Source: Bacillus alkalisoli
GTDB lineage: Bacteria; Bacillota; Bacilli; Bacillales; Bacillaceae_I
Reading direction: 5' to 3'
NCBI RefSeq assembly: GCF_002797415.1
Contig: NZ_KZ454944.1
Span: 2,126,665-2,190,664 of the forward strand
DNA: 64,000 nucleotides
Under the pieces are notes generated by a model. That model worked only from the letters and a program-made list of their open reading frames with translations, had not been told where the DNA came from and did not search any database. Below are positions 32,603-41,405 of this stretch, in pieces. Numbering within the stretch: the first letter of the stretch is position 1; every line of letters starts with the position of its first letter. The translations under genes and the position numbers were made by a program.

Positions 32603-33523
32603 TTGCATAATCTTTTTGAAACTATTATTAAAGAAAGTACAAATGAAAGTATTATATCGGTATCCGAAATTAAGAAAGGATTTTCTTCTGATAAAAAATA
32701 TGTTGTTACTACCAAAAGTAAAAGAGAATTTCTTGTTAAGTTAGCTGATGCAAAGGAGTTTACTAGAAAAGAAAAAGAATTTAATGTTCATGTTCAAGCC
32801 TTTAATCAAAACGTAAAAACAAACGAGCCCATTATATTTCGTAAACACAATGACTACTGTTTGTCCGTGTTTTCTTACATAAAAGGGTTAGATGCATCAG
32901 AAGTATTACCAAGACTATCCGTTGAAGAACAATATAATATTGGCTATTCAGCAGGAAAAGAATTGAGAAAAATACATACTATTAAGCCCAATCATTCAAT
33001 GAATTGGTATGAAGAGCGAAAAAGCAAGTACGAGAGGTATTGGTCACAATACCAAGATAGTAACGTACGATTAGAAGGAATGGATAAGATTCATACATTT
33101 ATTATGGATAATTTGTCATTAATAATAGGAAGACCCATATCTATACAGCATGATGATTTTCAAGTTAATAATATAATTATAGAAAACAATAAGTATGCCG
33201 GTGTTATCGATTTTAACCGATTTGATATTGGTGATCCTATTCATGACTTTTATAAGTTAGGACAATTTAGCCGAGAGGTGAGTGTGCCATTTTCTGTTGG
33301 ACAAATTGACGGGTACTATGAAAATAATGTACCAAATCATTTTTGGGAACTTTATAATTTGTATATTGCAATGATAATAGTTCCGTCTATCGTCTGGTCT
33401 GTAAAAGTAACACCTCAATTAGTGGACGAGATGTTGATAAGATTGCAGAACATGATAAATGACCAAGAAACGTTTTCATCACCAATTCCAAAATGGTATA
33501 TGGATTTTAAATCAGCATATTAA
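32603..33523 (+). CDS. APH-family small-molecule phosphotransferase
   Basis: A 306-residue aminoglycoside-phosphotransferase-like kinase. The Brenner-type catalytic motif is ISIQHDDFQVNNIII (HDD...N) and the metal-binding motif is GVIDFNRFDIGDPIHDF. The N-terminal lobe has KREFLVKLAD with the ATP lysine. It is probably a kinase for a sugar, amine or antibiotic; the substrate cannot be inferred. TTG 32603 follows GTGAGG with nine bases spacing. AT-rich codon use is a little stronger than in neighbours, consistent with an accessory gene. No adjacent resistance gene. Confidence 0.82.
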   Translation: MHNLFETIIKESTNESIISVSEIKKGFSSDKKYVVTTKSKREFLVKLADAKEFTRKEKEFNVHVQAFNQNVKTNEPIIFRKHNDYCLSVFSYIKGLDASEVLPRLSVEEQYNIGYSAGKELRKIHTIKPNHSMNWYEERKSKYERYWSQYQDSNVRLEGMDKIHTFIMDNLSLIIGRPISIQHDDFQVNNIIIENNKYAGVIDFNRFDIGDPIHDFYKLGQFSREVSVPFSVGQIDGYYENNVPNHFWELYNLYIAMIIVPSIVWSVKVTPQLVDEMLIRLQNMINDQETFSSPIPKWYMDFKSAY

Positions 33524-33547
33524 ATTATAGAGGAGAGTGATGGAATC

Positions 33548-33706
33548 ATGATAGATAGTGGATTTTACGTAGGTTGGGGCACATTAATGTTAATAAATGC
33601 CGGACTTGCTCAAGGAAAGAATCGAAGCGGCCTTAACTGGTTTCTATTATCTTTACTATTAGGTCCATTAGCAACTTTATTACTGCTTTTTGTAGATAAA
33701 AAATAG
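33548..33706 (+). CDS. Small two-segment membrane protein (52 aa)
   Basis: Below the usual length cut-off. ATG 33548 follows AGGAGAG at 33531-33537 and the frame runs 52 residues: FYVGWGTLMLINAGLAQGKN, then RSGLNWFLLSLLLGPLAT and LLLLFVDKK. The two hydrophobic stretches flanking a glycine/asparagine turn give a hairpin membrane protein. It starts 25 bases after the kinase gene and ends at a terminator, so it is probably co-transcribed. Similar short proteins in bacilli are of unknown function. Name withheld. Confidence 0.7.
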   Translation: MIDSGFYVGWGTLMLINAGLAQGKNRSGLNWFLLSLLLGPLATLLLLFVDKK

Positions 33707-33715
33707 CAAAAAAAA

Positions 33716-33749
33716 GAGGACTCTTTAATGAAAGTCCTCATTTTTTATT
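33716..33749. terminator. Bidirectional terminator before the MATE gene end
   Basis: GAGGACT at 33716-33722 pairs with AGTCCTC at 33733-33739, flanked by an A-run on the left and ATTTTTTATT on the right, so it serves both directions. Confidence 0.8.
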
Positions 33750-35103
33750 AAGCAAATTTTCTCTCATATTTTTTCTGTAAGAAACGTAAGCGTAAGGAAA
33801 GCCCAATAGCCCCGGCAGCTAAGCCACTAATTAATCCTATCCAATATCCAAAAGCTCCATAACTCGTATAATTTGCTAATAGGTACCCGAATGGCAACCC
33901 GATAAACCAGTAAGAGACAAGCGCTATAATAAACGTAACGTTTACGTCTTTATATCCACGAAGTGCCCCTTGAATTGGTGCAGCAATCGCATCTGATAGT
34001 TGGAAGAAGATCGCGTATATTAAAAATACTGTTGTTAGTGCAAGTACTTCTGGGTCATTCGTATAAAGCGAAGCAACTTCTTCTTTATAAAAATACAAAA
34101 ATATAGCACATACACTAGATAGAATGACGGCTGAAATAACACCTAAAACTGTATATTGTTTCGCGTCTGACAACCTTTTGGCACCAACTTCATAGCCAAC
34201 TAAAATCGTTAATGCCATTGAAATACTTAAAGGAACCATATATAAAAGGGAAGCAAAGTTTAATGCTACTTGATGAGAAGCAATCGTTACCGTGTCAAAG
34301 GTACTCATTAGTAATGTCACGGCTGAAAAAATACTCGTTTCAAAGAAAATGGAAAGACCAATAGGAATACCAATTAATAAAATTTCCTTCCACTTTGACC
34401 AAATAAATGGATACCATTTATCAAAAATTTTATAAGGTAAAAACGGCTCATACTTCAAAATGATTCTAATAGATAAAAGTGTAATAATCCAATACGTAAT
34501 CGCTGATGCAATTCCAGCCCCGATACCACCAAAAGCAGGTAAACCAAATTTACCAAAAATTAAAATATAGTTAAGTATGATATTAATAGGCAAGGAGAGT
34601 AAAGTAATAATCATCGTAATTCTCGTATGTCCTAATGCGTCCATAAAACTACGAAAAACAGTATAAGTAAACAAAGGAAATATACCAAATGAAAGAGCGA
34701 CTAAATAATACTTAGCTACATGTCTTACTTCTTGCTCAATATTCATCCCGTTTAATATTGGATTAAGTACAAGTGCGCCAACAATAAAGACTACTAAGCC
34801 CATCGCTATGGAAACATACACACCTTGAATAACGGAGTTAGGAACTTCTGAAGATTTTTTCGCTCCAATCAGTTGTGCAACAATCGGAGTTACAGAAAGT
34901 AAAATACCGCTAAGACCTGTATAAATAGGTACCCAAAGACCCGATCCTATCGCCACTCCAGCCAAGTCACTAGCACTCACATTTCCCGTCATCATAATAT
35001 CAAACAAGCTCATCGAAAATAAGGCAAGTTGTGTCACTAAAATAGGAACCAATATCTTTGCAAAAATAGAAAGTCTTTCTCTATATGAATGTGCTTGTTT
35101 CAT
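33748..35103 (-). CDS. MATE family multidrug efflux transporter (YojI-like)
   Basis: A 451-residue protein with about 12 membrane segments in two homologous halves. Family segments include FSMSLFDIMMTGNVSASDLAG near residue 30 (in parts: MTGNVSASDLAG) and PIQGALRGYKDV in the second half. MATE pumps export cationic drugs in exchange for Na+ or H+. The start ATG (complement, 35103) follows TAAGGGAG on the minus strand. In B. subtilis the MATE gene yojI lies near yojF-yojG and yojN-yojO, all present in this window, so orthology to yojI is likely. Confidence 0.88.
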   Translation of the reverse strand: MKQAHSYRERLSIFAKILVPILVTQLALFSMSLFDIMMTGNVSASDLAGVAIGSGLWVPIYTGLSGILLSVTPIVAQLIGAKKSSEVPNSVIQGVYVSIAMGLVVFIVGALVLNPILNGMNIEQEVRHVAKYYLVALSFGIFPLFTYTVFRSFMDALGHTRITMIITLLSLPINIILNYILIFGKFGLPAFGGIGAGIASAITYWIITLLSIRIILKYEPFLPYKIFDKWYPFIWSKWKEILLIGIPIGLSIFFETSIFSAVTLLMSTFDTVTIASHQVALNFASLLYMVPLSISMALTILVGYEVGAKRLSDAKQYTVLGVISAVILSSVCAIFLYFYKEEVASLYTNDPEVLALTTVFLIYAIFFQLSDAIAAPIQGALRGYKDVNVTFIIALVSYWFIGLPFGYLLANYTSYGAFGYWIGLISGLAAGAIGLSLRLRFLQKKYERKFA

Positions 35104-35263
35104 TATTTATATCTCCCTTATTTTAAGGCCATTTAATCTAATGAATTATATCACCCGATATTAATTTCGAAAAGCAAAATAATACAAACTAATAATTCAA
35201 ACCATTCTAATAATATGGTATAGTTAACATATATTTCGAATAACGAAAGGATGTTTCATTCAA

Positions 35264-36190
35264 ATGAGTAACGAATTTTTAATTGTACTAAATAAAGATG
35301 AAGATACAATATCCATTGTTGACCTAGCAAATGAAAAGATAGTGAAAACGGTAGAAACAGATTACAATCCACATGAATTAGTCGTCACACCTGACGGAAA
35401 GAAGACATACATAACATGCTCTTTAGGAAACAAAATGAACATTATGGACAATAGTACGTTTGAAATCATCAAAGTATTAGAGCACCCAGATTTTCAATTC
35501 CCACATGGCTTAGGAATTACAAATGACGGTAATAAATTATTTATGGCATCTACATATAGTGAAAAAATATTTGTCATCAATACCGAAACAGATGAGATAG
35601 AAAGTGTTTTTCCAACACATCAAAAATATTCTCATATGATTTCTTTCTCACCAACTAACGAAAAAGTATATGTTCCTAATATCGGTAGCCATAACGTGAC
35701 TATAATCGATACAAAGAAAGAGGAAATCATTACACACATTCCAGTTGGAAAAGGTCCAGAAGGCGTAGCAGTACACCCTAATGGAAAAGACTTATATGTA
35801 GCAAATCAAGAAGAAGACACATTATTTGTGATCGATACTGATACTTACGAATTAAAGCATAAACGTCGCCTTGGACGAGTTCCTGTAAGACTAGTATTTT
35901 CTCCTGATGGAAAATATGCATTAATTCCGAATCGTGAATCTGGAGACTTGTCTATTATTGAGACAGAGCATAATTTAAAAGGCAACGTAAGACCGTGGGA
36001 AGTGAAAAGAATTCGTGTAGGTGTATGGCCAGGTGGAACTGTTTTTAATGAAACAGGGAGCTTTGCATATGTAGCAAATAACAAAACGAACGACATATCA
36101 GTTATTAACATGAGTACATTAAAGGTAGAGAACACGATAGAAGTTGGCATTCATCCCGATGGAATTGCCTATCTTAAAAAAACAATCTAG
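35264..36190 (+). CDS. YVTN-repeat beta-propeller protein
   Basis: A 308-residue protein built of about seven repeats of 40-45 residues, each with a variation on I-x-V-I-D-T and LYVAN (for example HPNGKDLYVANQEEDTLFVI, SFAYVANNKTNDISVI). It has no signal peptide, so it may be cytoplasmic, which is unusual for this group. Related YncE-like proteins are often exported. Ligand and function are unknown. ATG 35264 has GAAAGGATG about 12 bases upstream. It stands alone between the divergent MATE gene and the riboswitch unit. Confidence 0.82.
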   Translation: MSNEFLIVLNKDEDTISIVDLANEKIVKTVETDYNPHELVVTPDGKKTYITCSLGNKMNIMDNSTFEIIKVLEHPDFQFPHGLGITNDGNKLFMASTYSEKIFVINTETDEIESVFPTHQKYSHMISFSPTNEKVYVPNIGSHNVTIIDTKKEEIITHIPVGKGPEGVAVHPNGKDLYVANQEEDTLFVIDTDTYELKHKRRLGRVPVRLVFSPDGKYALIPNRESGDLSIIETEHNLKGNVRPWEVKRIRVGVWPGGTVFNETGSFAYVANNKTNDISVINMSTLKVENTIEVGIHPDGIAYLKKTI

Positions 36191-36207
36191 TAATCTCAAA
36201 ATATGTG

Positions 36208-36236
36208 TTGACAACAAACACATTCCTAACTAAAAT
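36208..36236 (+). promoter_or_regulatory. Promoter of the riboswitch-terC unit
   Basis: Consensus TTGACA at 36208-36213, a 17-base spacer and TAAAAT at 36231-36236. Start expected near 36243, about 20 bases before the aptamer. Confidence 0.8.
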
Positions 36237-36262
36237 AAAGCTATCAATTACATACACCCAAT

Positions 36263-36366
36263 CAAAGGGGAGTAGCTATGAAAACGATAAAGTCGTCATG
36301 ACGTGACTGTACTGCAGACACCGGCTTTATTGGCAACTAATTCTGTTGTTAGCAAGACCTTTGCCT
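36263..36366 (+). ncRNA. yybP-ykoY manganese riboswitch aptamer
   Basis: It opens with CAAAGGGGAGTAGCT, the hallmark of this class, followed by a GTCGTCATGACG arm, ACACCGGCTTTATTGGC and the closing TTAGCAAGACCTTTGCC. The class senses Mn2+ and normally turns on exporter genes, and the gene downstream is a TerC/YkoY protein. The 3' strand of the aptamer overlaps the left arm of a terminator, which gives the switch. Confidence 0.93.
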
Positions 36367-36397
36367 GAACGAGCGAGTTCTAGGTGAAGGTCTTTTT
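36354..36397 (+). terminator. Riboswitch-controlled terminator (first of two)
   Basis: AAGACCTTTGCCT at 36354-36366 can pair with AGGTGAAGGTCTT at 36382-36394 (one or two mismatches), followed by TTTT. Its left arm is part of the aptamer, so metal binding should prevent it from forming. Confidence 0.8.
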
Positions 36398-36405
36398 TAT
36401 GTTTT

Positions 36406-36441
36406 AACCTTTACCGAGAATGCTTGGTAAAGGTTTTTTTT
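36406..36441 (+). terminator. Second, independent terminator before terC
   Basis: AACCTTTACC at 36406-36415 and GGTAAAGGTT at 36425-36434 pair perfectly and run into TTTTTT. It does not overlap the aptamer. Confidence 0.8.
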
Positions 36442-36472
36442 ATGGGTAAAAACAGGAGGAGAGAAATAGATT

Positions 36473-37258
36473 ATGGAAGTTGGCATTTTATTAGAATATG
36501 GTTGGGTATTACTAGTCCTAATTGTATTAGAAGGAATTTTAGCCGCAGATAACGCGTTAGTAATGGCTATCATGGTTAAACATTTACCAGAAGATTTACG
36601 TAAAAGAGCACTGTTTTACGGATTAGCTGGTGCCTTTGTTTTCCGTCTCGGTTCGTTATTTGCGATTTCGTTCTTAGTTAACGTATGGCAAGTTCAAGCT
36701 ATCGGTGCATTGTACTTATTATTTATCGCATTAAACCACATGTGGCGCAAATATATTATGTTTCGAGCAGATGAAGCAGCTGCAACTAGAGAAGGCGGAA
36801 AGAAGTCAGGTTTTTGGGTTACTGTTTTAAAAGTTGAATTAGCAGATATCGCTTTTGCTGTAGACTCTATTTTAGCAGCAATTGCTCTTGCGATGACTTT
36901 ACCGAAAACAAACTTACCCATGATTGGTGGATTAGATGGCGGGCAATTCCTCGTTATCTTCTTTGGTGGGTTCGTTGGCGTTGTCATTATGCGTTTTGCA
37001 GCAACTGCATTTGTGAAGATTTTAAACGAAAGACCCACATTAGAAACAGTAGCTTATTTAATTGTTGGTTGGGTAGGAGTAAAGTTAGCCGTTTTCACAC
37101 TTGCTCACCCAAGCATACACGTTATTCCACATTACGTACCAGAACATCCGATTTGGAAAGGATTTTTCTGGTTCGTGTTATTGACACTTGCGATCGGTGG
37201 ATGGATAGTATCCGGTATACAAAGTAGAAAAGAACAAGTCCAAACAGAACAAATGTAA
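36473..37258 (+). CDS. TerC family membrane protein, manganese exporter (YkoY-like)
   Basis: A 261-residue protein with seven to eight membrane segments. The TerC signature is present: VLEGILAADNALVMAIM with an acidic metal site, and KVELADIAFAVDSILAAIALA with the second one. B. subtilis YkoY and YceF (MeeY, MeeF) export Mn2+ to supply secreted metalloenzymes. ATG 36473 follows AGGAGGAGAG. Expression must pass the upstream riboswitch and two terminators, so high manganese should induce it. Confidence 0.92.
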   Translation: MEVGILLEYGWVLLVLIVLEGILAADNALVMAIMVKHLPEDLRKRALFYGLAGAFVFRLGSLFAISFLVNVWQVQAIGALYLLFIALNHMWRKYIMFRADEAAATREGGKKSGFWVTVLKVELADIAFAVDSILAAIALAMTLPKTNLPMIGGLDGGQFLVIFFGGFVGVVIMRFAATAFVKILNERPTLETVAYLIVGWVGVKLAVFTLAHPSIHVIPHYVPEHPIWKGFFWFVLLTLAIGGWIVSGIQSRKEQVQTEQM

Positions 37259-37297
37259 TCCTTATCACTTCAAGAAAATCTCTTTTACTGCTATAAT

Positions 37298-37334
37298 AAA
37301 AAGCTGCTTGACTATACATGTCAGCAGCTTTTTT
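37298..37334 (+). terminator. Terminator after terC
   Basis: AAAAAGCTGCT at 37299-37308 pairs with AGCAGCTTTTT at 37323-37333; the T-run follows directly. Confidence 0.8.
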
Positions 37335-37355
37335 TCATTATATGTTTTATAACGA

Positions 37356-37478
37356 TGTTGATTGTAGCACAAGCCTTCGCTCTCCACGGGCGGGCCGGGA
37401 GTCTCCTCGACTTCCCCTTTGGGGTCTCCCGCTCCACGCTTCTCACGCATGAGTCTCCGACTTGTGCTACAATCAACA
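37356..37478 (-). repeat. GC-rich palindromic repeat, copy G
   Basis: TGTTGATTGTAGCACAAG pairs perfectly with CTTGTGCTACAATCAACA. Core order reversed, with diverged CGCTCTCCACGGGC and GCATGAGTCTCC blocks. The nearest copy (H-type arms at copy C) shares the TGTTGATTGTAG start. Confidence 0.85.
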
Positions 37479-37574
37479 GCTGGATAGACTTTATAAACAA
37501 TGACACTAGATGTTAACAAAGATGTCCATACCTCGAACACTAAAAATATAGTAATGGTGTTTTAACGAAGTTCT

Positions 37575-37705
37575 AGTTGATTTCAGCTGCAGGTGTGAGA
37601 CTCCTGCGGGAAAGCGTGTCAAAGGAGACCCCACAGGCGCCAATAGCGCCGAGGAGGCTCCTGCGACCGCCCGCGGAAAGCGAACACCTGCAGCTGAAAT
37701 CAACT
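37575..37705 (+). repeat. GC-rich palindromic repeat, copy K
   Basis: AGTTGATTTCAGCTGCAGGT pairs perfectly with ACCTGCAGCTGAAATCAACT. The core has GAGACTCCTGCGGG and CCGCCCGCGGAAAGCG with an inner GGCGCCAATAGCGCC hairpin. Copies G and K lie about 100 bases apart in opposite orientation before the yojN gene. Confidence 0.9.
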
Positions 37706-37780
37706 TTTTATACCCTATGTTTCAAAAACTACTGTTTTACATAACTTAATTACAATAAGACTTTAGAAAGAGGTATTCTC

Positions 37781-38662
37781 ATGACAATAGAATTAAACCT
37801 GCCACAGGAAGTTCAAAATAAAATAAACAGTAACAAATCAAAAGACTTAATAGAATCATACGCTTCACTTATTGGAACAGGCGGATACACTGCAGAAGAC
37901 AATACATTATTATTCGATTCCATTATCTCTTTATCACTCGGTAAAAATGTCCTACTAAAAGGCCCAACAGGGTCAGGAAAAACAAAACTAGCGGAAACAT
38001 TATCCGCCATCTATCACCAACCAATGCACAGCGTAAACTGTTCGGTAGATCTAGATGCGGAGAGCTTGCTTGGGTATAAAACAATCCAACATGTAGATGG
38101 TAAAGCTACCATTGAATTTATCTCTGGACCAGTAATAGAAGCCATGAAAAAGGGACATCTATTATACATTGATGAGATAAACATGGCTAAACCAGAAACG
38201 TTACCTATTTTAAATGGTGTTTTAGATTACCGAAAGACCATCACGAATCCATTTACAGGAGAAGTAGTTAAGGCAAAAGAAGGCTTCGGCGTAATTGCTG
38301 CAATAAATGAAGGCTATGTAGGGACAGTTCCATTAAATGAGGCGTTAAAGAACCGCTTCGTTGTTTTAGAAGTGCCATATATACAAGGGGACACACTTAA
38401 ACACGTTCTATTAACACAATCTAGCTTATCCGATGAAAAGCTAGTGAGTAAATATGTTACCTTTTCTAGCGACTTAATATCTTTAGTAAAAAGTGGTTCC
38501 TTATCAGAAGAAGCCGCATCAATAAGAGCACTACTAGATACATGTGACTTAACCATATACCTACCACCATTACGTGCGATTCAACGAGGAATTGTAGATA
38601 AGCTAGAAGATGAAAGAGAACGTGCTGCTGTAGTAAATATTGCAACAACGTTATTTAATTGA
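37781..38662 (+). CDS. yojN: MoxR-type AAA+ ATPase (YojN/NorQ-like)
   Basis: A 293-residue AAA+ ATPase. Walker A is [13 protein letters not shown], Walker B is [13 protein letters not shown], sensor 1 is VIAAINEG, and the arginine finger lies near [10 protein letters not shown]. MoxR ATPases work with a VWA-domain partner as chaperones that insert metals or release inhibitors. The partner gene follows after ten bases. In B. subtilis this pair is yojN-yojO, similar to norQ-norD, although no nitric oxide reductase is encoded here. ATG 37781 follows AAAGAGG. Confidence 0.9.
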   Translation: MTIELNLPQEVQNKINSNKSKDLIESYASLIGTGGYTAEDNTLLFDSIISLSLGKNVLLKGPTGSGKTKLAETLSAIYHQPMHSVNCSVDLDAESLLGYKTIQHVDGKATIEFISGPVIEAMKKGHLLYIDEINMAKPETLPILNGVLDYRKTITNPFTGEVVKAKEGFGVIAAINEGYVGTVPLNEALKNRFVVLEVPYIQGDTLKHVLLTQSSLSDEKLVSKYVTFSSDLISLVKSGSLSEEAASIRALLDTCDLTIYLPPLRAIQRGIVDKLEDERERAAVVNIATTLFN

Positions 38663-38672
38663 GGGATTTCAA

Positions 38673-40595
38673 ATGAGACCAATTGTCTTTAACGACAAAA
38701 AAATTGATTCCTTTCTATTTATGGAGCTAACCGACCTATCATGCTCTTTATCAAAAGTAGAAGAGTTGCAAGTGGAGTATGCATTTAAATCTTACTATAA
38801 TCCTTATGAAAAACAATTGTTCATCAGTTTATTCTGGGACAACCATCCTCTCAAAGAGAAATTACATGGTTTAAAGAGCGATGTTTACCTTAGAAGTGTT
38901 GGTAGTGTTAAGTATACGGACTTTACTATTATTGATAAATATTTGAAATCTATAAAGAACGCACCATACACAAGCTTTGCTCGTCAACTTTTTAGTTTAC
39001 TAGAAGATATTCGTCTAGAAGAATTAGTAAAAAGTGAACGACCGGGCACAACAGAATCATTTGAAATAAGAAGACGTGAATATCGAAAATATTTTAAAAG
39101 CCAACTTAAAGTTAATATGGATCGGGGAATCCATACAGATGCATTATATAACCAGTTGTATATATTATTAACGACAAATGATCCTTTAGAGGAAGTAATT
39201 AGCATAAATAAACCTTTGGATTTAGCTTTACCTTATATACGTAAAGAAGCAGAAAAGGCCTATGAAGCAAAAAGCACGAGAGAAATAAAAAAACTATGCG
39301 AAAATATTTTAGATGTACTAGAAGATCTACTTGAGAAAGACATGCTAAATTTATATTTCCTTCTGCCAGATTTTACAGAACTGGCTGATACAAAAGATGG
39401 CCTAACTTTTGATGACCTAAAACGAAAAGATGGCCTTAAGAATGATGATGTGAAAGACAACACGAAAAAAGGGGAGGAAGATACGCACGAAGATAAACTT
39501 CCAACCTGGCATCGAGAGTCAGAAACAAACACCCAAAGTTTCTTGCAATTTGATTTAGAGCAAGGGACTAAAACAGATTTAATGGGCGAAGGTGTTAGAG
39601 AAGGAGAAGATGGCGATCAGGCGCTTGGTTTTGTTCAAGGAAAAACAAAGCCAACGAAACGAAATGACTTTTCCAAAATGGAAGTTTTAGAAGTGTTAAA
39701 TGATTCTGATCAAAAAGGAGGCAAAGAAAACGCTTTCGGAAAAGAAAATAAACATGCTTTTCCTGTGTTTCAAAAGCCTAACCAAGTAAAGATGGAAGAA
39801 AAAATCGAATACGAACAATATAAACAAGTGATTGCACCTTATCAAAAAAAATTAAAACAGCTAATTCAAAAAACGTTGGAACATAAAAAAATCGCTCCAC
39901 GTGGAAATTTACATTTCGGACGACTAAGTAAAAAGTTGATGCCTTGGTTTACGGACGAATCACCAAGATTGTTTTATAAAAAAGATGAGCCAACAATCGA
40001 AATAGATGCAGTTTTCACTTTACTTGTCGATTGTTCTGCTTCCATGCATGATAAAATGGAGCAAACGAAACACGGTATCACATTGTTTCATGAAGCTTTA
40101 AAATCTGTTCAAGTGCCACATGAAGTAGTAGGATTTTGGGAAGATACGAATGATGCGACAGAAACTAGTCAACCAAATTATTTTAAAACGGTCATTGATT
40201 TTCAATCAGCACGAAAGCTCTCTACTGGACCGGAAATATTGCAGTTAGAGCCAGAGGAAGATAATCGAGATGGATACGCTATTAGACATATGTCTAAACG
40301 ATTGCAACTTCGTTCAGAGAAACAAAAATTCCTACTCGTTTTCTCAGATGGCGAACCTGCAGCCATGAACTATGAACAGAATGGTATTGTAGATACACAT
40401 GAAGCAGTTATGGAAGCAAGAAAACACGGTATAGAAGTAATCAACGTCTTTTTATCAAATGGAGAAATAGAAGAAAGCCAACTGAAAACAATTCAAAACA
40501 TGTACGGTAAATATAGTATACTTGTCCCAAACATCGAGGAACTTCCAAATGTTTTATTTCCTTTACTGAAAAAATTACTATTAAAAAGCTTATAG
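38673..40595 (+). CDS. yojO: VWA-domain protein (YojO/NorD-like)
   Basis: A 640-residue protein. A helical N-terminal half (about 1-230) is followed by a charged, low-complexity linker (about 240-390, many D, E, K) and a C-terminal von Willebrand A domain. The MIDAS starts with LLVDCSASMHDKM and includes LLVFSDGEPAA. It would be the substrate adaptor of the MoxR ATPase upstream. ATG 38673 follows GAGGGA and lies ten bases after the ATPase stop; a frame start at 38640 would overlap the ATPase. The length fits YojO of B. subtilis. Confidence 0.9.
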   Translation: MRPIVFNDKKIDSFLFMELTDLSCSLSKVEELQVEYAFKSYYNPYEKQLFISLFWDNHPLKEKLHGLKSDVYLRSVGSVKYTDFTIIDKYLKSIKNAPYTSFARQLFSLLEDIRLEELVKSERPGTTESFEIRRREYRKYFKSQLKVNMDRGIHTDALYNQLYILLTTNDPLEEVISINKPLDLALPYIRKEAEKAYEAKSTREIKKLCENILDVLEDLLEKDMLNLYFLLPDFTELADTKDGLTFDDLKRKDGLKNDDVKDNTKKGEEDTHEDKLPTWHRESETNTQSFLQFDLEQGTKTDLMGEGVREGEDGDQALGFVQGKTKPTKRNDFSKMEVLEVLNDSDQKGGKENAFGKENKHAFPVFQKPNQVKMEEKIEYEQYKQVIAPYQKKLKQLIQKTLEHKKIAPRGNLHFGRLSKKLMPWFTDESPRLFYKKDEPTIEIDAVFTLLVDCSASMHDKMEQTKHGITLFHEALKSVQVPHEVVGFWEDTNDATETSQPNYFKTVIDFQSARKLSTGPEILQLEPEEDNRDGYAIRHMSKRLQLRSEKQKFLLVFSDGEPAAMNYEQNGIVDTHEAVMEARKHGIEVINVFLSNGEIEESQLKTIQNMYGKYSILVPNIEELPNVLFPLLKKLLLKSL

Positions 40596-40653
40596 CACGT
40601 TAGAGGCTGGAACAAAACTAGAGGAAAAGCGAAAAATAGTTGAGAAGTGGCCC

Positions 40654-40690
40654 CAAAGATCAAAAATTTTAATCTAGGGGCTTCTTCCAT
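40654..40690 (+). terminator. Terminator-like hairpin after yojO
   Basis: GAAGTGGCCCC before the loop pairs with GGGGCTTCTTC after it, with AGAT/ATCT continuing the stem towards the loop. The T-run is short, so the efficiency is uncertain. Confidence 0.45.
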
Positions 40691-40771
40691 ATAAATTAAC
40701 CGAGTTTTATCCAAGCCCTTTATACCTACGAAATGTGGATGAAGTTTTACTTCTTCAACAATTCTTTTAGC

Positions 40772-41150
40772 CAGATGAACTTTATCGACCTTATGAAGTT
40801 CAACTACGATAAATTTTGTTGGCCAGATGAACGTCATCAGCCTTATGAAGTTCATCTACAAAAATTTTTTTTGGTCAGATGAACTTTATCGGCCTTATGA
40901 AGTTCAACTACGATAAATTTTGTTGGCCAGATGAACTTCATTGGCCTCATGAAGTTCAGGTACGATAAAACTTTTTGGCCAGATGAACTTCATCATCCTT
41001 ATGAATTTCAACTACGGTAATTTTTTTGGTCAGATGAACTTCATCGGCCTTATGAAGTTCAACTACGATAAATATTTTTGGCCAGATGAACTTCATAGGT
41101 CACATGAAGTTCAACTTCAACTACTTTCTACGGCAAGTTAAACTTCATTG
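40772..41150 (+). repeat. Tandem array of 52-bp units with a hairpin in each
   Basis: CAGATGAAC starts units at 40772, 40824, 40876, 40928, 40980, 41031 and 41083, with a degenerate eighth at about 41134. Spacings are 52, 52, 52, 52, 51, 52 and 51. Each full unit has TGAACTTCAT, seven bases, ATGAAGTTCA; three of seven stems are perfect and two have only a T-G pair. The linker AACTACGATAAATTTTGTTGG is also conserved (21 with the last base; core ACTACGATAAATTTT). The period is not a multiple of three and there is no credible ORF. Confidence 0.92.
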
Positions 41151-41245
41151 GCTTTTTGTCTCAACTCCTTTTTTTAGTTTCAACTTAAATTGAATGGGTA
41201 TAAATAATAAAAGTTGGGAAACGTAATAATACTTTTAGAATCAAT

Positions 41246-41380
41246 TTCATAATTACTTTTCGTTTAGTGAAAAACGAATGCTCAGTTTATTATAATTAAA
41301 TAACGTTCGATATAAAACGTTATTTATATTAAACAATTGGTTTAATATTCGTTTTTCGTTTAGTAATTGTACATTATGAA
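41246..41380 (+). repeat. AT-rich interspersed element, copy 2
   Basis: Left end TTCATAATTACTTTTCG, TTTAGTGAAAAACGAAT. Right end ATTCGTTTTTCGTTTAGT, AATTGTACATTATGAA. TTTCATAAT/ATTATGAAA extends the inverted repeat to the very ends. The middle has AAATAACGTT and AACGTTATTT, an inner hairpin. The right end lies 14 bases before the ribosome site of the YusW-like gene. Confidence 0.75.
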
Positions 41381-41405
41381 ACTCACTCAATTAGGAGGAA
41401 AAATC

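Noticed and set aside
40493-40855. Minus-strand ORF of 120 codons across the end of yojO and the start of the 52-bp array
   Set aside because: It lacks a ribosome site, is antisense to yojO for part of its length, and the repeat period of 52 is not compatible with a protein repeat.
40772-41150. CRISPR array
   Set aside because: The segments between the palindromes are themselves conserved from unit to unit, so there are no unique spacers, and no cas gene is near.
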